From the NCBI GenBank assembly GCA_031253755.1, contig JAIRVT010000041.1:43740-107739 (forward strand): a DNA stretch of 64,000 nt, written 5' to 3'. The DNA comes from Enterobacteriaceae bacterium (GTDB lineage: Bacteria > Pseudomonadota > Gammaproteobacteria > Enterobacterales > Enterobacteriaceae). The notes below the pieces were generated by a model. The model made no database searches, was not told the origin of the DNA, and saw only the letters and a list, made by a program, of their open reading frames with translations. The first letter of the stretch is position 1. Each line of letters starts with the position of its first letter. The translations under genes were made by a program, and so were the position numbers. This document shows positions 57,476 to 64,000 of this stretch, piece after piece.

Positions 57476-58072
57476 AGCATCCTCGGAACAATGAACCGTT
57501 AATAATCCAATTTAAATTTAATTGCTGGTTGTGACTGCCAGATCTGTCTCTGTATCCGAGGTGATTACCGGATACATTGCATCATTAAAGCTCATCGTGT
57601 TGAGGACTCTGACCAATACCGGGTTGCAGAGAGAGCCACATGTCCTCCCGTATCTATTACGTTCTCTGTTTGTGCTTCACTGAATTACCGTACAACGGGA
57701 TAGTAGAAGGAACATGTCACCAACGGTATGCCATTAAACCTGACTTTTATTTGGCAAAAACTTTTATTTTCCGGATACAGCCAATAGAGAACACGTTAAT
57801 TCAATTCCAAATGGGTATTTCAACTGAATCCTTTCATTAATGATGCGCAATATTTACCCTTGCCAACACGAATATTGATTCAGGTCAATAAAACAAGTTT
57901 CATTAAGAAATATCATTCAGCACGGTGTTAAGACCACTACGTTGCAACACGTTTTAACATCATGTTTTTTGGAATACCCTAAATGGTGCAATCAGGAAAT
58001 CCAGATAAAAATTAAATACAGCAGGAGTTTCCTGATATTTAGCGATTAAAGATTATTCTTTAATTTTCGCTA
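57476..58072 (-). other. Intergenic region between major pilin and usher
   Basis: 597 bp with no supported gene. Just after the pilin stop (minus strand) there is a hairpin ATTAAAGA/TCTTTAAT (about 58045-58061) and a wider inverted repeat ATCAGGAAA (57991-57999) and TTTCCTGAT (58028-58036). Such structures commonly let the major subunit be made in excess of the usher. A separate promoter for the usher could also lie here. Confidence 0.5.
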
Positions 58073-58600
58073 TTATTGGTAGTTTAAAGCAAAGGTAGCG
58101 ATAGCTTCGAAGGTACCAGGGACGATGTTTTCTGTTCCATCTCTTTTTACTCTAGCTGTGAAATCCATATCATTATTGCCATCCAACAGAGGCTGAACAA
58201 CTTCGTCTGAATAATCTAAAGCAAGAGCGTGGTTATTACTGACAGGAGTGATTTCAATACCGGCACCTTTTGCTGTACCTGAAATAGCCAGTAATTTTTT
58301 GTTACCTTCGACAGTCATACCATCAAAGCTTGCTCTAACTTCTTTTTTTGTTGCAATTGTGCAGCCTTCCAGTTCAATTTTGAATTTTTTATCTGGAGAT
58401 GCACCATCTTTTGCTAATAAAACTTGGTTGGAAATCTCACCCATATAAACATTAATATCATTGCTTTTGAGCGTACAAGGTGCATCAACGATAGAGCCGT
58501 GGAATCTAACTTTGCCATGACCTTGATCAGCCGCATTTGCAGCACCCGCAGTTAAAGCTACACCCAGACCTAATACCATCGCCAGTTTATTCAGTTTCAT
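58073..58600 (-). CDS. mrxA: Major fimbrial subunit (MrpA/MrxA-like)
   Basis: 175-residue pilin with signal peptide MKLNKLAMVLGLGVALTAG (cleavage near ANA|ADQGHG), two conserved cysteines (DAPCTLKS and LEGCTIAT) forming the pilin disulfide, GxIxDAPC entry motif and C-terminal FALNYQ donor-strand complement pattern. It is first in the operon A-C-D-G-H-J, the gene set reported for the Xenorhabdus mrx locus, where the pilin is toxic to insect haemocytes. That activity is known for X. nematophila and only inferred here. Confidence 0.88.
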   Translation of the reverse strand: MKLNKLAMVLGLGVALTAGAANAADQGHGKVRFHGSIVDAPCTLKSNDINVYMGEISNQVLLAKDGASPDKKFKIELEGCTIATKKEVRASFDGMTVEGNKKLLAISGTAKGAGIEITPVSNNHALALDYSDEVVQPLLDGNNDMDFTARVKRDGTENIVPGTFEAIATFALNYQ

Positions 58601-59275
58601 AATCGAATTTATACCTTTAATAAAAAAGTAAGTGATTTACATGCAAAGGGAGGCCCAAGTACAGAAATTAATTTCTGAAACTTAGGACAAATACTATTTA
58701 ATTACTACCTATTGGTTACTACCTCGTTTTTGACAGTGCGTTTAACTGCACTAAACAAAACGGCGATATGATTCTATACAAACAGTCTTAAGTCAAATTT
58801 CAGCTAATAAAACTGCCAATCTCCCTGAAACGCGTATGGTGAGTGAGTTTTTACTGAAAACGATCGATAAGTAGCAATATATTTTACTGTCAATTTTGTA
58901 AATTTGGATTATTCGCCTGAATTGCATCGAACAAAGATGAACATTTTAGAATCTTAATTTGCGAATGATTATTGAACGATTCAGCCTATTTTAAGTAAAT
59001 AACCGATCATTTGTACTAATATTAATTAATATTATAGTTTTTAATGTTGCTTTATTAATAACAATAAAAATAAAACAATATATTCATCTAATTTATACAA
59101 TTTTTGTAATGATTGTATGTTTAAAATATTTTTTATTTAAAAAATTTAATTTTTAAAAAATATATTAAAAAATACTTTTTAGTCGCTAAATTAATACAGA
59201 TGGAAATAATATTTAAATATAATGATGAGAATTATTCTTAATTATTTTTAAAGCGATGTATTCATAGGGCCAATA
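58601..59275 (-). promoter_or_regulatory. AT-rich control region upstream of the major pilin
   Basis: About 675 bp, very AT-rich (especially 59020-59240), fitting H-NS control. It contains a duplicated TTACTACCT near 58694-58716. I looked for paired inverted repeats of an invertible promoter and for a recombinase gene nearby and found neither. Confidence 0.5.
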
Positions 59276-59312
59276 AAAAAAACGCCTTCCATAATGGAAA
59301 GCGCTTTTATTT
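59276..59312. terminator. Terminator after deoD
   Basis: Imperfect stem (CGCCTTCCATA/TATGGAAAGCG type) at about 59283-59304 with an A run on one side and a T run on the other, so it works in both directions. It ends the deo operon. Confidence 0.8.
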
Positions 59313-59337
59313 TTTACTATTTTATTGGCTGATAAAG

Positions 59338-60054
59338 CTATTTATCACCTAACAGGACAGATTCAAGCGCAATTTCAATCATATCGTTGAACGTTGTCTG
59401 ACGTTCTTCGGCAGAGATCTGCTCACCGGTTCGAATGTGGTCTGACACAGTACAAATCGCCAGCGCTTTTGCGCCAAATTCAGCAGCAACACCGTAAATG
59501 CCCGCCGCTTCCATTTCAACACCCAGAATGCCGTATTTTTCCAACACATCGAACATCTGTGGGTCTGGGGTATAGAACAGATCCGCAGAAAAGATATTAC
59601 CAACACGGGTTTTGATGTTTTTCGCTTTAGCGGCATCGACCGCATGACGAATCAAATCAAAATCAGCGATAGCGGCGAAATCATGGTCTTTAAAGCGCAA
59701 ACGGTTGACTTTGGAGTCAGTGCAGGCGCCCATACCAATCACGATGTCACGGACTTTGACGTCTTCACTCACGGCACCGCAGGAGCCAATACGAATAATC
59801 GTTTTGACGCCAAATTCGGTGATCAGCTCTTTCGTATAAATAGAGCAGGATGGAATGCCCATGCCGTGTCCCATCACGGAAATGCGGCGGCCTTTGTAAG
59901 TGCCGGTGAAGCCTAACATGCCGCGAACATTGTTAACCTGACGGAAATCGTCTAAGAAGGTTTCTGCAATGTATTTTGCGCGCAGCGGATCGCCGGGCAT
60001 CACAACAACATCAGCAAAATCGCCCATTTCAGCATTAATATGTGGGGTAGCCAT
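59338..60054 (-). CDS. deoD: Purine-nucleoside phosphorylase DeoD
   Basis: Hexameric phosphorylase that splits purine (deoxy)nucleosides to base and (deoxy)ribose-1-phosphate. The 238-residue protein has [16 protein letters not shown] (phosphate site), [22 protein letters not shown] and [17 protein letters not shown] (ribose site), and SDHIRTGE (catalytic Asp). Last gene of deoCABD. Confidence 0.97.
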   Translation of the reverse strand: MATPHINAEMGDFADVVVMPGDPLRAKYIAETFLDDFRQVNNVRGMLGFTGTYKGRRISVMGHGMGIPSCSIYTKELITEFGVKTIIRIGSCGAVSEDVKVRDIVIGMGACTDSKVNRLRFKDHDFAAIADFDLIRHAVDAAKAKNIKTRVGNIFSADLFYTPDPQMFDVLEKYGILGVEMEAAGIYGVAAEFGAKALAICTVSDHIRTGEQISAEERQTTFNDMIEIALESVLLGDK

Positions 60055-60127
60055 AAAATTCCTTACATATGAATAACATTGAAAATCGGGACAACCATTG
60101 ATTGCCCCGGAAAAATAATAACGCTAA

Positions 60128-61351
60128 TTAAAACATTACCTTGCCGTAATCCATTGGTGTCAGGTCGAAATATTTCGCCACTGTCTGACCAATGTCAGCA
60201 AATGTTTCTCGATGACCCAATGAGCCGGGTTTCACTGTTGGCCCATAAACCAACACAGGAATGTGTTCACGCGTATGATCTGAACCCGGCCAAGTCGGAT
60301 CACAACCGTGGTCAGCGGTCAGGATCAGAATGTCGTTATCTTTGACCCGCTTCAGCATCTCCGGCAGGCGACGGTCAAACAGCTCCAACGCTGCTGCATA
60401 ACCGGCAACATCACGGCGATGACCGTAAGAAGAGTCGAAATCAACAAAGTTTGTAAAGACGATGGTGTTATCACCGGCCTGTTCCATTTCTACCAGTGAA
60501 GCATCAAACAGAGCATCAATGCCTGTCGCTTTCACTTTTTTAGTGATACCCACGTTGGCATAAATATCGGCAATTTTACCGATAGAAACCACTTCACCCT
60601 GCTTCTCCTCAACCAATTTTTGCAGCATGGTGGGGGCTGGTGGCTCGACGGCCAAATCATGGCGGTTGCCGGTACGCTGGAATTGACCTGCTTTGTCGCC
60701 GACAAACGGACGGGCAATGACACGCCCGATGTTATAACCGCCATCTGTCAGCTCTTCGCGGGCAATTTCACAGAGTTCATACAGTTTATCCAGCCCGAAG
60801 GTCTCTTCATGGCAGGCAATCTGGAAAACAGAGTCAGCGGAGGTGTAGAAAATCGGCTTGCCGGTTGCCATGTGCTCTTCGCCCAGTTTATCCAGAATGA
60901 CAGTGCCGGAAGAGTGGCAGTTACCGAGATAACCCGGCAAATTGGCACGTTCAACCAGTTTATCCAGCAATTCCTGCGGGAAACTGTTGTCTAAGTCGCT
61001 GAAATAGCCCCAGTCAAACAGAACCGGAACACCGGCAATTTCCCAATGGCCTGATGGTGTATCTTTACCGGAAGAGAGCTCGCTCGCATAACCGTAAGCG
61101 CCGATGATGTCAGCCTCTTTATCCAAACCAATCGGGAAGGTTCCGCTGGATTCTTCGGTCGCCTTTCCCAGACCTAAGCGGCTCAGATTCGGCAGATTTA
61201 ATAATCCCTGACGGCCGGTATCCGCTTCACCACGAGCACATTGCTCTGCAATATGTCCTAACGTGTTGGAGCCTTGGTCACCAAATTTTACTGCATCTGC
61301 ACTTGCACCAATGCCAAAGGAATCCAATACCATGATGAATGTACGTTTCAT
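60128..61351 (-). CDS. deoB: Phosphopentomutase
   Basis: 407-residue alkaline-phosphatase-superfamily mutase that turns (deoxy)ribose-1-phosphate into the 5-phosphate, which DeoC then cleaves. Metal-binding motifs are visible: [11 protein letters not shown] (about 10-20), [13 protein letters not shown] (phosphorylated Thr region), and [17 protein letters not shown] near the C-terminus. It lies 73 bp upstream of deoD. Confidence 0.97.
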   Translation of the reverse strand: MKRTFIMVLDSFGIGASADAVKFGDQGSNTLGHIAEQCARGEADTGRQGLLNLPNLSRLGLGKATEESSGTFPIGLDKEADIIGAYGYASELSSGKDTPSGHWEIAGVPVLFDWGYFSDLDNSFPQELLDKLVERANLPGYLGNCHSSGTVILDKLGEEHMATGKPIFYTSADSVFQIACHEETFGLDKLYELCEIAREELTDGGYNIGRVIARPFVGDKAGQFQRTGNRHDLAVEPPAPTMLQKLVEEKQGEVVSIGKIADIYANVGITKKVKATGIDALFDASLVEMEQAGDNTIVFTNFVDFDSSYGHRRDVAGYAAALELFDRRLPEMLKRVKDNDILILTADHGCDPTWPGSDHTREHIPVLVYGPTVKPGSLGHRETFADIGQTVAKYFDLTPMDYGKVMF

Positions 61352-61468
61352 ATTCTTCTCCTGCGCTAATTCACGCTGCCGATACCGGCTGTTAAAAACG
61401 ATTCTTTAAAAGCTGTTCTTTAAAATCAACTAGCAATAATTCTTTCTGCCGGTTTATCCGCCAGATAA

Positions 61469-62806
61469 TTACCCGCCAATATGACGATAAATCATGTGTG
61501 TGGCGGCTGGCGTTGTGGCATTGGTTTTCGTTTGTTGGAAAACCAGCGAATGACGCACAGCCTCCGCTGCGGCATGCCAATCAGCTTCACTATTGGCATG
61601 AATCATCATCAGTGGCGTATCGGCGTTGGCTTCTGAACCCAGCGCAATGATATCACTCAGCCCTACACTGTAATTAATCAGATCAGCTGCCGTGCGACGG
61701 CCACCGCCGAGTGCCACTACCGTCATGCCCAGCGCACGGGTATCCATCGCTGTCACGATGCCCGCTCTTTCCGCGAAGACCGGCTTGATGAATGGTGCGA
61801 TGGGCAAATAATGCGCATGATTCTCCACAAAATCCGTTGGCCCTTTTTGGGCGGCGACCATACGACCGAAGATTTCGGCTGCTTTGCCATTGTCGAGTAC
61901 CGCCTGCAATTGACGGCGGGCCGTGTTTCGATCATCCGCCAACTTGGCGGATACCAGCATCTCCGCCGATAATGCCATCGTGACTTCAAATAAACGAGGA
62001 TTGCGGTACTCGCCCGTCAGAAACCGAACGGCTTCACGCACTTCCAGTGCATTGCCGGCACTGGATGCCAATACCTGATTCATATCGGTCAGAAGCGCCG
62101 TGGTTTTGCAACCCGCGCCATTCGCTACCGCAACGATGGATTCCGCCAGTTGTTCCGATTGCTCATAAGTTGGCATCAATGCCCCGGAACCCACTTTCAC
62201 ATCCATGACTAAGGCATCCAGCCCTTCGGCCAATTTTTTGCCTAAAATGGAGGCGGTAATCAGCGAAATCGAATCAACGGTAGCGGTAATATCACGAGTT
62301 GCATAAAAGCGTTTATCTGCCGGTGCTAATGACGATGTTTGCCCGATAATGGCGATGCCGGTATCCCGAATAATGTCACGGAAACGGTGTTCATCAGGGA
62401 AGATGTCAAAACCGGGAATCGATTCCAGTTTATCCAGCGTTCCCCCGGTATGACCCAGCCCACGGCCTGAAATCATCGGCACATAACCGCCACAGGCGGC
62501 AACCATCGGCCCCAGCATCAGTGAGGTGACATCACCAACACCGCCCGTCGAATGCTTATCCACGATAGGGCCAGACAGATTTAATTTCTGCCAGTCCAGA
62601 ACCGTCCCAGAATCGCGCATTGCTAATGCCAACGCAATACGTTCTTCCATGGTCATGTCCCGAAAATAAATGGCCATCGCCAACGCAGCAATTTGCCCTT
62701 CGGATACGGTGTTATCACGCACGCCATTAATGAAGAAGCGAATTTCCTCTTCACTTAATGGATGGCCATCACGTTTTTTACGGATTATTTCTTGTGCCAA
62801 AAACAA
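61469..62806 (-). CDS. deoA: Thymidine phosphorylase
   Basis: Splits thymidine and deoxyuridine to base and deoxyribose-1-phosphate. I place the start at the TTG at 62806 (445 residues): AAGGAGG is 5 nt upstream and the family begins [14 protein letters not shown] start at 62857 would add 17 residues not found in the family. The signature [20 protein letters not shown] (about 115-134) and KHSTGGVGD phosphate loop are present. The 117-bp gap to deoB holds a 14-nt-period TTCTTTAAAA duplication (61402 and 61416). Confidence 0.96.
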   Translation of the reverse strand: MFLAQEIIRKKRDGHPLSEEEIRFFINGVRDNTVSEGQIAALAMAIYFRDMTMEERIALALAMRDSGTVLDWQKLNLSGPIVDKHSTGGVGDVTSLMLGPMVAACGGYVPMISGRGLGHTGGTLDKLESIPGFDIFPDEHRFRDIIRDTGIAIIGQTSSLAPADKRFYATRDITATVDSISLITASILGKKLAEGLDALVMDVKVGSGALMPTYEQSEQLAESIVAVANGAGCKTTALLTDMNQVLASSAGNALEVREAVRFLTGEYRNPRLFEVTMALSAEMLVSAKLADDRNTARRQLQAVLDNGKAAEIFGRMVAAQKGPTDFVENHAHYLPIAPFIKPVFAERAGIVTAMDTRALGMTVVALGGGRRTAADLINYSVGLSDIIALGSEANADTPLMMIHANSEADWHAAAEAVRHSLVFQQTKTNATTPAATHMIYRHIGG

Positions 62807-62914
62807 AGCGACCTCCTTACCCGTCGTTCCATAGGTTCTGTTTGAAAAGAACGGCAAAAATCGATTTTATCTTAACGAAGTTCTAATCAATCATTATTGA
62901 TCTCAGATACTCTT

Positions 62915-62949
62915 CATCTTTCATGCAACTCGAAATCGATGGGGTATTC
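62915..62949 (+). repeat. Dispersed repeat, family A, partial copy in the deoC-deoA gap
   Basis: Only the right block remains, CATGCAACTCGAAATCGATG with flanking TCATCTTT and GGGGTATT. Confidence 0.6.
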
Positions 62950-62952
62950 TGA

Positions 62953-63732
62953 TTAATAATGACTGCTTTGTTTTTGTCCCTGATGACCCAATACCGTCAG
63001 CAGGCTTCCCAGTAAGCTGGAAGCGCCAAAACGGAAATGGCGGGCGTCTGCCCATTGTGCACCCAGAATGCGATCCGCCAGCGCCAGATATTGTGCGGCT
63101 TCTTCTGCTGTGCGCACACCACCGGCCGGTTTAAACCCGACATGATCGCCAGCGCCCATATCGCGGATAACGCTGAGCATGATCTCGGCACTTTCGAGTG
63201 TCGCATTCACCGGTACTTTGCCGGTTGAGGTTTTAATAAAATCAGCACCGGCTTTTATGGCGATTTCAGCAGCCTTGCGGATAAGTGCGGTTTCTTTCAG
63301 TTCGCCGGTTTCAATAATCACTTTCAGCCAGACACCTGATTCAGCGCAGGCATCTTTGCAGGCTTTAACCAGATCAAAACCCACTTGTTCATTTCCCGCG
63401 ATCAAGGCGCGATAAGGGAAAACGACATCCACTTCATCGGCACCATAAGCAATGGCGGCACGGGTTTCTGCCAGTGCGATATCAATATCATCATTGCCGT
63501 GTGGGAAGTTGGTGACGGTCGCAATACGGATATCAGATGTTCCCTGTTCACGTAATACCTTGCGCGCAATCGGAATAAAACGAGGATAAATACAAATGGC
63601 GGCAGTCTGCCCGGCCGGGCTGTTCGCCTGATGGCAAAGTGCAGTGACCTTTTCATCAGTATCATCATCATTAAGGGTGGTTAAATCCATCAAGCTCAGC
63701 GCACGCTGAGCGGCTGCGGTCATGTCGATCAT
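62953..63732 (-). CDS. deoC: Deoxyribose-phosphate aldolase
   Basis: Class I aldolase that cleaves deoxyribose-5-phosphate to glyceraldehyde-3-phosphate and acetaldehyde. I start at the ATG at 63732 (259 residues), with GGAG 6 nt upstream; a TTG at 63744 is less likely. The Schiff-base lysine is in [10 protein letters not shown] (about 161-170) and the helper lysine in [10 protein letters not shown] (about 197-206). [15 protein letters not shown] marks the enterobacterial type. First gene of deoCABD. Confidence 0.97.
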   Translation of the reverse strand: MIDMTAAAQRALSLMDLTTLNDDDTDEKVTALCHQANSPAGQTAAICIYPRFIPIARKVLREQGTSDIRIATVTNFPHGNDDIDIALAETRAAIAYGADEVDVVFPYRALIAGNEQVGFDLVKACKDACAESGVWLKVIIETGELKETALIRKAAEIAIKAGADFIKTSTGKVPVNATLESAEIMLSVIRDMGAGDHVGFKPAGGVRTAEEAAQYLALADRILGAQWADARHFRFGASSLLGSLLTVLGHQGQKQSSHY

Positions 63733-63750
63733 AAAACTCTCCAACTCTAT

Positions 63751-63812
63751 CCCCGTCGTCTTTCAAGTTGTCACTTGCAGCAAGCGATACAACTCGAAAT
63801 CCATAGGGGATT
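63751..63812 (+). repeat. Dispersed repeat, family A, copy upstream of deoC
   Basis: Left block CCCGTCGTCTTTCAAGTTG and right block GATACAACTCGAAATCCATA, with a shortened middle. It lies between deoC and the transposon gene, in the expected place of the deo promoters. Confidence 0.7.
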
Positions 63813-63919
63813 ATTATCAAATTTGCGCGTAAAACCTCGCCCAATGTGGGCGGGGATATAAGCGCACTAATCACGCAGAACGCGTTGATTTTTTACACAA
63901 TACATAATAGGGTGTAAAA

Positions 63920-64000
63920 ATGAAACGCGCCTATAAATACCGGTTCTATCCAACACCAGAACAGGCTGAGTTACTCGCTCAGACTTTCGGCTGTGTGCGT
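63920..64000 (+). mobile_element. tnpB: IS200/IS605-family TnpB, 5' end (cut by window edge)
   Basis: The last 27 codons read MKRAYKYRFYPTPEQAELLA followed by QTFGCVR, the characteristic N-terminus of IS605 OrfB/TnpB, an RNA-guided nuclease linked to transposon maintenance. The gene runs out of the window. Upstream (63835-63900) there is a GC-rich hairpin (CGCCCAATGTGGGCG) that may be part of the left end or another repeat. No tnpA lies upstream in this window. Confidence 0.88.

Noticed and set aside
57640..57840. 66-codon plus-strand frame between pilin and usher
   Set aside because: No ribosome site, no family resemblance, and antisense to the fimbrial operon; treated as chance.
58601..59337. 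Possible invertible fimbrial promoter
   Set aside because: I looked for matching inverted repeats of about 20 bp on both sides and for a tyrosine recombinase gene nearby; neither is present in the window.

Overview
The window looks like a chromosomal segment of an entomopathogenic Morganellaceae bacterium, most likely Xenorhabdus (less likely Photorhabdus). Protein sequences and gene order are enterobacterial throughout. The lineage call rests on an MR/P-type (mrx-like) fimbrial operon ending in an MrpJ-type regulator, many short dispersed palindromic repeats between genes, and a TnpB transposon gene at the right edge. The genus call is inference from recall; no database was searched.

Layout. 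1-8.4 kb: murA 3' part, degS and degQ (periplasmic proteases), zapG/yhcB, zapE, rplM-rpsI, sspA-sspB. 8.5-20 kb: a secreted orphan, gltD-gltB, arcB with the arcZ sRNA read antiparallel behind it, elbB-mtgA. 20-25 kb: dolP-diaA-yraN and lpoA on the minus strand, then rsmI and rnpB. 25-34 kb: yhaJ, yqjK-yqjE-yqjD-yqjA, sstT, fadH, a RimL-type acetyltransferase and a VirK/YbjX gene. 34-46 kb: a broken GNAT gene, a YcaD-like transporter, nhaR, rpsT, ribF-ileS-lspA-fkpB-ispH, two tandem accessory GNAT genes and a deleted lysE/lysR pair. 46-52 kb: dapB, carA-carB. 52-59 kb: the fimbrial operon. 59-64 kb: the deoCABD nucleoside catabolism operon, then the start of a tnpB gene.

Most genes are core housekeeping in conserved order: cell envelope assembly and quality control (murA, degS/degQ, lpoA, mtgA, dolP, lspA), nitrogen and carbamoyl-phosphate metabolism (gltBD, carAB), and translation (rplM, rpsI, rpsT, ileS, rsmI, rnpB). 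The accessory content is the fimbrial operon, the GNAT genes, virK and the transposon.

The strongest unusual signal is a genome habit rather than one locus. Short tandem arrays, often exactly 15 nt (five codons), occur in unrelated genes: the IleS C-terminal zinc domain, the LspA tail, a periplasmic loop of the YcaD-like transporter and the leader of a fimbrial subunit. The same kind of array sits upstream of a GNAT gene, and related arrays of about 14-24 nt lie in other leaders and in one GNAT gene. Other notable items are an LpoA that lacks roughly 85-90 residues of its N-terminal domain, a divergent lysE/lysR pair reduced to its two 3' ends, a conserved noncoding element of about 60 nt present twice, and paired GNAT proteins with an N-terminal RSKSFN motif. 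I found no CRISPR array, tRNA gene or complete prophage.
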